Source of the DNA: Bacilli bacterium
GTDB taxonomy: Bacteria > Bacillota_I > Bacilli_A > RFN20 > CAG-631
Assembly: GCA_900754115.1 (NCBI GenBank)
Contig: CAAEBM010000023.1
Coordinates: 1-64,000, forward strand
Direction of reading: 5' to 3'
Length of the DNA: 64,000 nt
The position numbers were made by a program, and so were the translations under genes. Within the stretch, counting starts at the first letter, position 1; each line of letters begins with the position of its first letter. This document shows positions 1 to 8,560 of the stretch, piece by piece. Below the pieces are notes generated by a model, which made no database searches, was not told where the DNA came from, and worked only from the letters and a program-made list of their open reading frames with translations.

Positions 1-527
1 CATACTAACAATTACGCACAATATTTATTTCTAGTGTATCAAAAGTTGTTTTTACATCAATAAAAAGAAAAAATAACATAAAAAATACTATTGTTTATGT
101 TATTTTTTGACATATCTTTGCTTATTATTTGTCAAGTGTTTTTACTGATAGTTTTAGATTACCTTTTTATAAAATATTTATGATATAATAAGAAAAAAAT
201 TGTTTAAAAAAATAAATTATTTTAGAGATGATTATCATTATAAGTTGCTTTTAAAAGACATTGTGCCTTTCTATTCAATATATTGAAGAATGTTTCTTAA
301 ATAAATTAAAAACAGTATTTTAATAGATGTATTAGTTTTGATTAAAATAATACTTTATAAATAAAAATATCACAATTATAACTAAATAGAAAAAAAGCGA
401 TATACCTCATAAAGAAATAATATCACTTTTTCATTTCTAGAATATATAACGTATAATAATTATTGGAAAATTTTTTATTAAAAACAACAAAAATACTAAC
501 ATTTTTTATATTCGTTGATGACTATTT
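1..527. other. AT-rich intergenic region with one long inverted repeat
   Basis: No convincing coding region is visible in this stretch, which is extremely A+T rich. Its only clear structure is the 15-bp inverted repeat at 68-108, listed separately. It lies downstream of the minus-strand P-type ATPase and presumably runs into a neighbouring gene outside the window. Confidence 0.6.
68..108. terminator. Terminator-like inverted repeat, possibly bidirectional
   Basis: Arms at 68-82 and 94-108 are perfectly complementary over 15 bp and flank an 11-nt loop, with A and T runs at the outer edges. The stem is almost pure A/T, so its strength as a terminator is uncertain. It could serve a gene left of the window or the ATPase transcript about 420 bp away. 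Confidence 0.4.
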
Positions 528-3209
528 TTACTTTGATTTTTTACGATCTTGAATATGTTTTTTATAAGCCTTTTTTACAAATTTTACAATTTCTACTTCA
601 ATGATAGATAATATAGATAGTCCAAATACAATTAACCATTCATAACCACTAAGTATAGTGAGTTGAAATATATTTCTCAAACCTGAAATAAACAAAATGC
701 ATGACATCAAAATTGCCGAAACAACAAAAGAAACTATTAACCATGGATTTATTCCTTCGGCACGTATCCAAATTGGTTCTGTATTAGAGCGTTGATTGAA
801 AGCTCTTAACATTTGTGAAAAAGCCAACACACAAAATGCCATAGTTTGTCCAACTGCATGTCCCCCCAAAGATTTACCAATCCAATATGAAAAAGTTGTC
901 ATGGCAGCTGTAAAAACACCTTGTGAAATCACTCGAAATATCAAATCTTTTTCAAATAAAGTTCCTGATTTTACTGGCTTATACTTCATTATATTTTTAC
1001 TAGCCGGATCAACACCCAGCGCCAATGCTGGTAATGTGGCTGTTGCAAGATTGACCCACAAAATATGAATAGCCAACAAAGGTGCCTCCCAATTAAAAAT
1101 TGTAGCAATAAATAATGTTAAAATCTCTGCAACATTACCTATCAAAAGAAATTGTATAACTTTCTGAATATTTCTATATACTCGTCTTCCTTCTTTAATA
1201 GCATAAGAAATCGTTGTAAAACTATCATCTAAAAGAATCATATCTGATGCATCTTTAGCTACATCCGTCCCAGTTTTTCCCATGGCAATCCCTATGTCCG
1301 CAGCTTTTAAAGCAGGAGAGTCATTTACACCATCACCTGTCATTGCAACAACTTCTCCTGTATTTTTTAAACTTTGAATAATTCTTAATTTATCGGCTGG
1401 AGATACACGAGCAAAAACAGTAGTCGTTTTTATAGCGTTATTAAGTTGTTCTTCTGTCATATCATCTAATTCTTCACCAGAGATTATCGTATCTTTATCT
1501 TGATAAATTCCCAGTTCTTTAGCAATAGCTAGTGCTGTAACTTTATGATCCCCAGTAATCATAATCGTACGAATCCCTGCTTGTCGACAAATTTTTACAG
1601 ATTCTGCTACTTCTCGACGAGGCGGATCAATCATCCCTGTTACCCCAATAAAGACTAAATTAAACTCTACATTTTCATTATCTTCAATTGGAAGAACTGT
1701 TAAAGAGCGCATGGCAAATCCTAATACTCGTAAAGCATTTTCTGACATAGAAAGACAAAGTCTAATAATATTTTCTTTATCTTTTTTCGTAATCGGGCGA
1801 ATTCCATTTGAGGTCAAAATATGTGTGCAAAGAGGAAGCATTTCATCTACTGCACCTTTTGTATAAGCAATCCACTGATTATCAATCCGATGTACAGTAG
1901 TCATTCTTTTTCTGTCCGAATCAAAAGGTTGTTCAAATACTCTTGGATATTTTTCTTCTAAGCTTTCATGTTCAATGCCAAACATTTGTGCCATATAAAG
2001 CAGTGCCCCTTCAGTTGGGTCACCGATAATTTCTCCTTTACGATCTGGATCAAAACTTGCATCATTGCAAAGTGCAGCGGCATAAACCAATTCTTTATAT
2101 ACTTCAGGATGTTGTCGTGTGGCATTTTCAATTGGTGTATTTTCTCCATTAAAAAAATCTCCATTAACAGCAATGTGAGTAACGGTCATCTTGTTTAACG
2201 TAAGAGTCCCTGTTTTATCAGAACAAATGACTGTAGCATTTCCTAAAGTTTCTACTGCAGGCAATTTACGAATTAACGCATTTTTCTTCGCCATACGTTG
2301 TACACCAAGTGCCATCACTATAGTTGCTGTTGCAGGCAATCCCTCTGGAATAATAGAAATTGCTAAAGAAATTGCAATAAGAAATTGTGGGATAAGAGGT
2401 CGTTGATACAATGCGCCAATAGCAAAAATGAAAGCACAAACGATAAGTCCTACTATTGTAAGCGTTTTGCCAACTGCATTTAATTTACGTTTTAAAGGAG
2501 TATCAATATCATCTTGATTACTTAACATACCAGCAATATTTCCTACTTCTGTATCCATGCCAGTTGCAACGATTACACCTCTTGCACGTCCATAAGTTAC
2601 AATAGAAGAAGTATATGCCATATTACTACGATCTCCAAGAGAACAGTTCTTTTCCAAAATGTCATCTGCTTCTTTTTCTAATGGAACAGATTCTCCTGTT
2701 AAAGATGCTTCTTGCACTTTCAAATTTGAAGTTTCAATTAAACGTAAATCAGCTGGAACCATATCTCCATCACTAAGAATTACAATATCCCCTATTACTA
2801 ATTCTTTAGCCAAAATAATACTTTCTTCCCCTTGACGCAGTACACGAGCTGTAGGAGCACTCATATTACGTAATGCTTCCAATGAAGATTGTGCTTTTTT
2901 CTCCTGTATGATTCCAATAATTGCATTAAAAATAACAATGATAAAAATTACTGCTGCCTCTGTCCATTCTTGTAAAATTGCAGAAAGCATTGCTGCTCCA
3001 ATTAAAATAAGTACCATCGCATCAAAAATCTGTTCCTTCAGCATTTGTAAGATTGTTTTAGGAGGTTTTGCGCAAAGTTCATTACGTCCGTTCTTTTTAA
3101 GTCTTTCAGCAGCCTCGGCATCGCTTAGTCCATCTTCAGAAGTATCTAGAATAGAAAAAACCTCTGTTAGATCCTTTGAATGCCAAGGCATTCGCTTGTG
3201 ATTATCCAT
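528..3209 (-). CDS. Calcium-type cation-transporting P-type ATPase (P2)
   Basis: This 893-residue protein should pump a divalent cation, most likely Ca2+, out of the cell using ATP. It has the N-terminal cation-ATPase domain (about 8-75), the actuator motif TGES (171-174), the M4 ion-site motif PEGLP (288-292), the phosphorylation motif DKTGTLT (D331), an MxTGD motif, the hinge motif TGDGVND, and four or more C-terminal membrane helices ending in a lysine-rich tail. PEGLP and the IDPPR-type P-domain favour the Ca2+ (PacL/YloB-like) group over MgtA or heavy-metal pumps. An in-frame GTG at 3224 overlaps the AAAGGAG ribosome site, so the ATG at 3209 is the better start, although its spacing (14 nt) is long. 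The substrate is inferred from family motifs only. Confidence 0.93.
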   Translation of the reverse strand: MDNHKRMPWHSKDLTEVFSILDTSEDGLSDAEAAERLKKNGRNELCAKPPKTILQMLKEQIFDAMVLILIGAAMLSAILQEWTEAAVIFIIVIFNAIIGIIQEKKAQSSLEALRNMSAPTARVLRQGEESIILAKELVIGDIVILSDGDMVPADLRLIETSNLKVQEASLTGESVPLEKEADDILEKNCSLGDRSNMAYTSSIVTYGRARGVIVATGMDTEVGNIAGMLSNQDDIDTPLKRKLNAVGKTLTIVGLIVCAFIFAIGALYQRPLIPQFLIAISLAISIIPEGLPATATIVMALGVQRMAKKNALIRKLPAVETLGNATVICSDKTGTLTLNKMTVTHIAVNGDFFNGENTPIENATRQHPEVYKELVYAAALCNDASFDPDRKGEIIGDPTEGALLYMAQMFGIEHESLEEKYPRVFEQPFDSDRKRMTTVHRIDNQWIAYTKGAVDEMLPLCTHILTSNGIRPITKKDKENIIRLCLSMSENALRVLGFAMRSLTVLPIEDNENVEFNLVFIGVTGMIDPPRREVAESVKICRQAGIRTIMITGDHKVTALAIAKELGIYQDKDTIISGEELDDMTEEQLNNAIKTTTVFARVSPADKLRIIQSLKNTGEVVAMTGDGVNDSPALKAADIGIAMGKTGTDVAKDASDMILLDDSFTTISYAIKEGRRVYRNIQKVIQFLLIGNVAEILTLFIATIFNWEAPLLAIHILWVNLATATLPALALGVDPASKNIMKYKPVKSGTLFEKDLIFRVISQGVFTAAMTTFSYWIGKSLGGHAVGQTMAFCVLAFSQMLRAFNQRSNTEPIWIRAEGINPWLIVSFVVSAILMSCILFISGLRNIFQLTILSGYEWLIVFGLSILSIIEVEIVKFVKKAYKKHIQDRKKSK

Positions 3210-3566
3210 ATTTGGATAAACCACTCCTTTCTTTAACCATTTTTATATTTTTATCCACTTTTTATTAAAGATATTAAAAAAGAAACACAAAAAAGTATAG
3301 CCTTCAAATCTATACAAATAGATACAAACTATACCAAAACAAATATAAATTACTTAATTTATAATAAATATTACATCGATCAGCATTACTACTATCGTCG
3401 TCGTTCATAATTGAAGTGTGTTTCCTTTCTTCTAATATCTTAGATTAGATTATAAAAAATATTCATTTTTCTGTCAACTAATTTATTTTTTAGTCATTCT
3501 CATTGTTTTAATAATTCCTAATCTTTTTTCTATCACCTTTTAAAATTTATAAACATTTAATATTTT
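3210..3566 (-). promoter_or_regulatory. Leader of the P-type ATPase: small acidic ORF and attenuator-like hairpins
   Basis: This 357-bp gap separates the merR gene from the ATPase. On the minus strand there are two copies of GTATAG (3334-3329 and 3315-3310), each able to pair with a single CTATAC (3300-3295) that is followed by six T residues. An inner ATCTAT/ATAGAT hairpin (3308-3323) is also possible. A 32-codon ORF (3310-3408, ATG at 3408) begins with Met-Asn-Asp-Asp-Asp and stops inside the second GTATAG. Its ribosome site (GAAAGGA) is about 15 nt away, so translation is doubtful. The layout resembles a transcription attenuator with a leader peptide; this is inference from a very A/T-rich sequence. 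Confidence 0.35.
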
Positions 3567-4007
3567 TTAATAATGGGCTTTATCAAAAAGAATTTGAATT
3601 TCTTTTGGAGTTACTTTACTTTTTTCTTGTTCTAATTTAGCTATACTTCCTAATTCCTTTGCTTTTTGATAGTACCAACATTTATATTGAACCATCTTTA
3701 AAGTCTTATTTAATTCTTCCATTTGCTTCAATATTTTATTTTCTTGATTTTTAAAAAAAAGAAATCGTGTTTCTATCGTGCTATCGCCTTGTTTAGTCCA
3801 TTCAATAAATTGTTTAATTTCTTTTAATTGTAATCCTGATTTTTTTAAACATTCAATTAAAAAAATTGTTTCTATATCTTGTTCAGAAAATTTTCTAATT
3901 ACACTAACTCTTTTTATTTCAGGTAGCAAACCTTCCTTATCATAGTAACGAATTTGAGAAATGGTTAAATGAAATTTTTTTGCCACTTCTCCAATTAAAT
4001 ATTCCAT
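3567..4007 (-). CDS. MerR-family transcriptional regulator, AdhR/NmlR-like
   Basis: This 146-residue regulator has the MerR winged helix at its N-terminus (about 3-70, including ISQIRYYDKEGLLP) followed by a coiled-coil dimerisation helix (about 78-120). It lacks the large effector domain of drug-binding MerR proteins. A single cysteine at about position 53, in the context IECLKKSG, matches the position of the aldehyde- and thiol-reactive cysteine of Bacillus AdhR, so electrophile sensing is likely. The ATG at 4007 is preferred because GAGGA lies 6 nt before it, whereas the upstream ATG at 4013 directly abuts that site. It is divergent from the reductase operon whose promoter it should control. 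Confidence 0.88.
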   Translation of the reverse strand: MEYLIGEVAKKFHLTISQIRYYDKEGLLPEIKRVSVIRKFSEQDIETIFLIECLKKSGLQLKEIKQFIEWTKQGDSTIETRFLFFKNQENKILKQMEELNKTLKMVQYKCWYYQKAKELGSIAKLEQEKSKVTPKEIQILFDKAHY

Positions 4008-4038
4008 ATTCATTCCTCACTTTTTTATAAATTATATA

Positions 4039-4069
4039 TTGACCTAAAGTTAGGTTTAGGTACTATAAT
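4039..4069 (+). promoter_or_regulatory. MerR-type promoter/operator with 19-bp spacer
   Basis: A -35 box TTGACC (4039-4044) and a perfect -10 box TATAAT (4064-4069) are separated by 19 bp, the over-long spacing that MerR activators correct by twisting DNA. The spacer carries overlapping dyads: CCTAA/TTAGG (4043-4047 and 4050-4054) and CCTAAA/TTTAGG (4043-4048 and 4055-4060). It faces the reductase/alcohol dehydrogenase/flavodoxin operon. Confidence 0.85.
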
Positions 4070-4118
4070 AAATATATCATAAAGATAATAAAGTGTCTAT
4101 AAGAAAGGAGCAAAGAAA

Positions 4119-4805
4119 ATGGAGCGTGCAAAAGTGATTTGCCATATGTATGTAACGATTGATGGAAAAATTGTTACTGATTTAAAGGGATACCCTGATT
4201 GTGAAATTGCTGGAAATATTTATGATGAAATAACTTTCAGCACTTCTAATGCTTGGGGATGTGGAAGCAAAACCTTTGCGTATTTATCAAATTCCACAGT
4301 TCAATTAGATTTATATGAACCCAAACAGGGACCATTAGAAGACCATTTTGTTAAAGATGAACGTTATTGTTTTGCCTTTGATCGAAAAGGAAAATTATAT
4401 TTTAATCAAATTTATAATGATTATGGAAATCAAAAAAGTCGATTTGTCTATGTTTTAACTAAAAATGTAGATAAAAGATTTCTTTCTTATCTAGATGATA
4501 AAGGATTTTCCTATCTGTTTTGTGGAACAAATGAATTAGACTTATCCTTATTTTTGCAAAAAATCAAAAAATTAGGAATTGAGACGTTTGTTTTATGTGG
4601 CGGAGCACAAATCAATGCACTTTTTTTAAATCAAGATTTAGTCGATGAAATTAGTCTAGTCGTTTGTCCTGGAATACAAGGAGGACGTCAAGAATTGACT
4701 TTTGTAGGAACCCATGATGTTTCTTTATTTCCAAAATATTTTAAAATTAAAGATGTTAAAATTTTATCTAACGATACGTTATATTTAAATTATATTAAAA
4801 AATAA
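4119..4805 (+). CDS. RibD C-terminal / dihydrofolate reductase-like oxidoreductase
   Basis: This 228-residue protein belongs to the RibD C-terminal family, which shares the dihydrofolate reductase fold and reduces pterin- or riboflavin-like or other small substrates with NADPH. The family hallmark is visible near the C-terminus as FVLCGGAQINALFL, followed by LVDEISLVVCPGIQGG. There is no deaminase domain, so it is not a riboflavin-pathway RibD. The start is supported by AAAGGAG 9 nt upstream. It is the first gene after the AdhR-type promoter and lies 14 bp before the alcohol dehydrogenase, which suggests a reductive detoxification role. The substrate is unknown. Confidence 0.8.
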   Translation: MERAKVICHMYVTIDGKIVTDLKGYPDCEIAGNIYDEITFSTSNAWGCGSKTFAYLSNSTVQLDLYEPKQGPLEDHFVKDERYCFAFDRKGKLYFNQIYNDYGNQKSRFVYVLTKNVDKRFLSYLDDKGFSYLFCGTNELDLSLFLQKIKKLGIETFVLCGGAQINALFLNQDLVDEISLVVCPGIQGGRQELTFVGTHDVSLFPKYFKIKDVKILSNDTLYLNYIKK

Positions 4806-4819
4806 AGGAGAGAAAAATT

Positions 4820-5986
4820 ATGAAATACGATTTTACATTTTACAACCCTACCCGAATTCACTTTGGAAAAGATAGTCTAAATGCTCTTCATGAAGAATTA
4901 AAAAACTATGGCCCAAATATTCTTTTTGTTTATGGAGCAGGCTCTATTAAAAAAATTGGATTATATGATCAAGTTTTAACCATTTTAAAAGAAGAAAATA
5001 AAAATGTTTATGAATGTGGTGGCATTACTCCAAATCCTAAATTAAAAGATATGTTAAGAGGAGTGAAAATGATTGAAGATCATCACATTGATTTGATTTT
5101 AGCAGTCGGTGGTGGTAGTGTTATTGACTGTGCAAAAGGAATGAGTGTTTCAGTTGGTCTAAAAGATCCATTTAAAGAATTATGGTTAGAACATCAAGAA
5201 GTAACCACTCAAAATATTCCAGTAGGTTCTATTTTAACCATGGTAGGCACAGGAAGTGAATTTAATGGTGGAAGTGTCATCACAGATGAAGAACGCAAAA
5301 TTAAAATGGGTCGTGTTTTCCCAAGTCATGTCTATCCAAAATTTAGCATTTTAAACCCGATATGGACTTATAGTATTAGTGAATATCAAATGGTTAGTGG
5401 AATCTTTGATATCTTTTCTCATTTAATGGAACAATATTTCTCTGGTGATGATGACAATGTTAGTGATTACCTCATTGAAGGATTGATGAAAAATCTCATC
5501 GTTTCTACTAAAAAAGCGTTAATCAATCCTAAAGATTATGAAGCAAGAAGTAATATCATGTGGAATGCAAGTGTGGCTTTAAATACCTTAGTAGGATTAG
5601 GAAAAACACAAGACTGGGAAGTACACAATATCGAACATCAACTTGGTGCTTATACAGATTGTGCTCATGGAATGGGTCTTGCAGCGATTAGTATTCCATA
5701 TTACAAACACATTTATTCTTATGGATTAGAAAAATTTGTTCGGTTTGCTAAAAACATATGGAATGTAAAAGACATCAATAAAACAAAAGAAGAAGTTGCT
5801 TTAGAAGGTCTTAATTGTTTAGAACAATTTATTAAAGAGTCCCACATGGTAACCAATATTAAAGAATTAGGTGCTTCTTTAGAAATGCTTAAAGAGATTG
5901 CAAATAGCACGATTGAATCTGGTGGATACAAAAAATTAACTCATCAAGAAATTTATGAAATTTTAAAAGAAGCCTATCAAGATTAA
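4820..5986 (+). CDS. Iron-containing alcohol dehydrogenase, NAD(P)H-dependent (YugJ/BdhA-like)
   Basis: This 388-residue single-domain group III alcohol dehydrogenase should reduce aldehydes to alcohols in the cytoplasm. The Rossmann-like half has VGGGSVIDCAKG (about 94-105) and VGTGSEFNGG. The C-terminal half carries the metal-ligand histidines in FDIFSHLMEQYF, VHNIEHQLGAY and DCAHGMG. Its length and motifs fit the butanol dehydrogenase (YugJ/BdhA) subgroup rather than AdhE. AAAGGAG lies 9 nt before the ATG. Placement under an AdhR-like promoter fits the known link between AdhR and aldehyde-detoxifying alcohol dehydrogenases; the exact substrate is inferred. Confidence 0.92.
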   Translation: MKYDFTFYNPTRIHFGKDSLNALHEELKNYGPNILFVYGAGSIKKIGLYDQVLTILKEENKNVYECGGITPNPKLKDMLRGVKMIEDHHIDLILAVGGGSVIDCAKGMSVSVGLKDPFKELWLEHQEVTTQNIPVGSILTMVGTGSEFNGGSVITDEERKIKMGRVFPSHVYPKFSILNPIWTYSISEYQMVSGIFDIFSHLMEQYFSGDDDNVSDYLIEGLMKNLIVSTKKALINPKDYEARSNIMWNASVALNTLVGLGKTQDWEVHNIEHQLGAYTDCAHGMGLAAISIPYYKHIYSYGLEKFVRFAKNIWNVKDINKTKEEVALEGLNCLEQFIKESHMVTNIKELGASLEMLKEIANSTIESGGYKKLTHQEIYEILKEAYQD

Positions 5987-6013
5987 GCGTAATGAAAAGA
6001 AAGGATGAAAATT

Positions 6014-6484
6014 ATGAAAAAAATACTTGTCGTTTATTTTTCAGCTAGTGGCGAAACAAAAAGAGTCGCTACTAATTTAGCTGCAGAATTAAATGCAGAT
6101 ATTGAAGAAATCGTTCCAATCCCAAAATATAATGCTTCTGATTTAAATTGGAGAAATCCAAATAGTCGTTCTAGTTTAGAAATGGCCAAAGAAAATTGTA
6201 GACCAGAAATTGCTAAAACCCATTTCAACCCCTCTGATTATGACGTTTTAATGATTGGTTTTCCTATTTGGTGGGATATTGAACCAAAATGTATCGATAG
6301 TTATTTAGATAATTTTTCTTCAGCAAAAACACTAATTATTCCTTTTGCGACAAGTGGAGGAAGTTCTATTTTAAATAGTGTAAAACATTTAAAATCCGTC
6401 TATCCTCATTTCAATATTAGCAAAGAAGGGCTTTTACTGAATTTTGGGATAGATAAAGAAAAAATCAAAAAACTTATTGCTTAA
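6014..6484 (+). CDS. Flavodoxin
   Basis: This 156-residue protein is a single flavodoxin domain that binds FMN and carries electrons. The phosphate-binding loop is FSASGETKRVA (about 7-17), and the isoalloxazine-contact loops GFPIWWDIEP and FATSGGSSI follow in the expected order. It resembles the flavodoxins co-encoded with aldehyde-stress genes. The upstream ATG at 6005 touches the AAAGG ribosome site, so the ATG at 6014 is chosen. It is the last gene of the operon and is followed at once by a strong terminator. It may reduce or cooperate with the RibD-C-like enzyme, which is inference. Confidence 0.9.
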   Translation: MKKILVVYFSASGETKRVATNLAAELNADIEEIVPIPKYNASDLNWRNPNSRSSLEMAKENCRPEIAKTHFNPSDYDVLMIGFPIWWDIEPKCIDSYLDNFSSAKTLIIPFATSGGSSILNSVKHLKSVYPHFNISKEGLLLNFGIDKEKIKKLIA

Positions 6485-6513
6485 AAAGCCAAAGAAATTT
6501 GGCTTTTTCTTTT
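6483..6513 (+). terminator. Rho-independent terminator of the reductase operon
   Basis: An 11-bp perfect stem (6483-6493 with 6498-6508) closes a GAAA loop and runs into a T-rich tail. It begins at the flavodoxin stop codon. Confidence 0.92.
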
Positions 6514-6569
6514 TTATTTTCTTATTTTTTGTTATAATTTTAATCAATTAAAGGAAGGAAATAAAAAAG

Positions 6570-6989
6570 ATGTTACAAAAAATACAACCTAAAGATTATG
6601 AATTTTTCAAACAATTATTACCTCAGTTAACTCTCATTCAATTTGAATCTTTAATGAAGGGGAATTTTGGATATCTTCTTTGTGAAAAACAATCTAAACC
6701 TCTTGGTATTTTAACTTTTTCAATCCTTTGGGAAAAATTCCCCTTTGTTCAACATTTAATCATTATAAGTGAAAAAAGAAATCAAGGATATGGCACAAAA
6801 GCATTAATAGAATTTGAAAAACAAATGAAAGAAGATGGATATAAAATGATGCTTTTATCTACACAAGCCGATGAAAAAGCTCAATTTTTATATAGAAAAC
6901 TTGGCTATATTGATTGTGGTGGTTTAATTTTAGAAAATACACCTTATGATCAACCCATAGAAATATTTTTTAAAAAAAATTTAATCTAA
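6570..6989 (+). CDS. GNAT-family N-acetyltransferase
   Basis: This 139-residue protein is a stand-alone GNAT domain that should transfer an acetyl group from acetyl-CoA to an amine. The coenzyme A pyrophosphate-binding motif A is seen as SEKRNQGYGTKAL (about 69-81), and the C-terminal motif B as AQFLYRKLGYIDCGG. Family members modify many substrates, so the target cannot be named. AAGGAAGG lies about 10 nt before the ATG, and a TATAAT-like -10 lies in the short gap after the preceding terminator, so it probably has its own promoter. Confidence 0.85.
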   Translation: MLQKIQPKDYEFFKQLLPQLTLIQFESLMKGNFGYLLCEKQSKPLGILTFSILWEKFPFVQHLIIISEKRNQGYGTKALIEFEKQMKEDGYKMMLLSTQADEKAQFLYRKLGYIDCGGLILENTPYDQPIEIFFKKNLI

Positions 6990-7011
6990 ATGTTCAATGA
7001 CAAATGGATGA

Positions 7012-7067
7012 TATAATGATATAATTAAAAAAGAAAGATAAAGTAAATGTGCTTTTATCTTTTTTAT
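7012..7067 (+). promoter_or_regulatory. Promoter-like boxes followed by a hairpin ahead of the MATE gene
   Basis: Two overlapping TATAAT boxes (7012-7017 and 7020-7025) precede a hairpin with arms 7034-7043 and 7052-7062 (one bulge) that ends in a T run. The hairpin may simply terminate the GNAT gene. If the TATAAT boxes drive the MATE gene, it would be an attenuator in that gene's leader. The sequence does not decide between these. Confidence 0.4.
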
Positions 7068-7094
7068 TGTCGAGAGTTTGGAGTGTTTGTAAAC

Positions 7095-8486
7095 ATGAAA
7101 GATATTACCAATCAATTCAAAGATGGAAAAATTCTTCCACTAGTTTTTAAATTAACAATTCCTGCTGTTATAGCTCAATTAATTACTTTTTTATACAATA
7201 TTGTGGATCGCATGTATGTAGCCAATATTGAAACAATAAAAACTGAAGCTTTAGCTGCTTTAGGGGTCATTTTACCTATTACTATTATTGTTCAAGCATT
7301 TGCTAATTTAATTGGACTTGGAGCCTCACCAAAAGCTTCTATAAAACTGGGAGAAAAAAATAATAAAGAAGCTAATAAAATCTTCAATCATTCTTTTTTT
7401 GTTTTATTTTGTATTGGTATCGTTTTAACTCTTATTCTCTTTTTCTTTGCAAAACCAATTATCATTTTATTTGGTTGTCCAGAAAATTCTATTTTATATG
7501 CCACAGAATATTTAAAGATTTATGCTCTAGGTACGATCTTTATTCTATTAGTTCAAGGATTAAATCCTTTTATCAGTGCTCAAGGACATTCTATCATCGC
7601 AATGTTTACCATTTTAATTGGAGCATTACTCAATGTTTTACTTGATCCTATTTTTATATTTACTTTTGACCTTGGAGTAAAAGGTGCCAGTTTAGCGACC
7701 ATTTTAGCACAATTTATTTCTTTTTTATGGGTTCTTTTTTTCTTTTTAATGAAAGGGTCTATTTTTAAAATCAAATTTAAAGAAATGAAAATTGATTATA
7801 AATTATTGGGTGGAATTTTATTTTTAGGGCTTTCTCCTTTTATTATGACTTTGACCGAAAGTATGATTCAAATCGTATTTAATGTCTGTTTAAAAACCGC
7901 TAGTGATGGAAAAACAAGTACTCTTACTGCCTCTTTAACTATCATGCTTAGTGCATTACAATTAATTTCTTTACCCTTAAATGGTCTTGGTTATGGTATT
8001 GCTCCTTACGTCAGTTATAATTATGGAAAAGGGGACCGATATCGTCTCAATAAAGGAATTCAATATACTTTTATTTTAGCCTTTATTTTTTCTATTATTT
8101 TATATCTTCCTTCAATGTTTTTTCCTCAACTATATGCTTATGTTTTTAATGCCGATGAGGCGGTCACAAAAATTATTCAACAATACCTACCTCTTTTTTT
8201 AATGGGAACAATCATGTTTTCCATTCAAATGACTTTACAAAATGTCAATGTAGCCTTAGGACAAGGAAAAACTGCCATTTGTCTTGCAGTTTTTAGAAAA
8301 GTTATTTTATTAATTCCATTATGTTTCATCTTGACTTATACCATTGGGTTTAAAGGAGTCTTTTTATCAGAAGGCATTGCAGACTTAATTGCTGGAACGA
8401 TTACAGGAACTGTTTTATTTATTTCCTTTCCAAAAGTAATTAAAAAAAGAGAACTGGAAGTTGCAAAGCAAAATATTTTACAATAA
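7095..8486 (+). CDS. MATE-family multidrug/sodium antiporter
   Basis: This protein of 463 residues with about 12 membrane helices belongs to the MATE family, which exports cationic drugs or metabolites in exchange for Na+ or H+. It is built from two similar six-helix halves, the first starting at FKLTIPAVIAQLITFLYNIVDRMYV and the second near LLGGILFLGLSPFIMTLTES. The VDRMYV segment in helix 1 is typical of the bacterial DinF/NorM side of the family. The ATG at 7095 (GGAG 11 nt upstream) gives the expected cytoplasmic N-terminus; a further upstream ATG at 7047 would add 16 residues overlapping the hairpin and lacks a good ribosome site. The substrate is unknown. Confidence 0.92.
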   Translation: MKDITNQFKDGKILPLVFKLTIPAVIAQLITFLYNIVDRMYVANIETIKTEALAALGVILPITIIVQAFANLIGLGASPKASIKLGEKNNKEANKIFNHSFFVLFCIGIVLTLILFFFAKPIIILFGCPENSILYATEYLKIYALGTIFILLVQGLNPFISAQGHSIIAMFTILIGALLNVLLDPIFIFTFDLGVKGASLATILAQFISFLWVLFFFLMKGSIFKIKFKEMKIDYKLLGGILFLGLSPFIMTLTESMIQIVFNVCLKTASDGKTSTLTASLTIMLSALQLISLPLNGLGYGIAPYVSYNYGKGDRYRLNKGIQYTFILAFIFSIILYLPSMFFPQLYAYVFNADEAVTKIIQQYLPLFLMGTIMFSIQMTLQNVNVALGQGKTAICLAVFRKVILLIPLCFILTYTIGFKGVFLSEGIADLIAGTITGTVLFISFPKVIKKRELEVAKQNILQ

Positions 8487-8489
8487 CTT

Positions 8490-8521
8490 GATAAAAAATA
8501 TTTTTTAATATATTTTTTATC
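8490..8521 (+). terminator. AT-rich terminator-like hairpin after the MATE gene
   Basis: Arms at 8490-8501 and 8510-8521 match perfectly over 12 bp. The stem is almost all A/T, so its efficiency is uncertain. Confidence 0.5.
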
Positions 8522-8560
8522 TATTTTGTGGTACACTAAAATCATTGAAGGAGGACATTT

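Noticed and set aside
528..3224. Manganese riboswitch (yybP-ykoY type) before the first P-type ATPase
   Set aside because: I looked for the conserved yybP-ykoY core in the 3210-3566 leader and did not see it; the hairpins there are of another kind.
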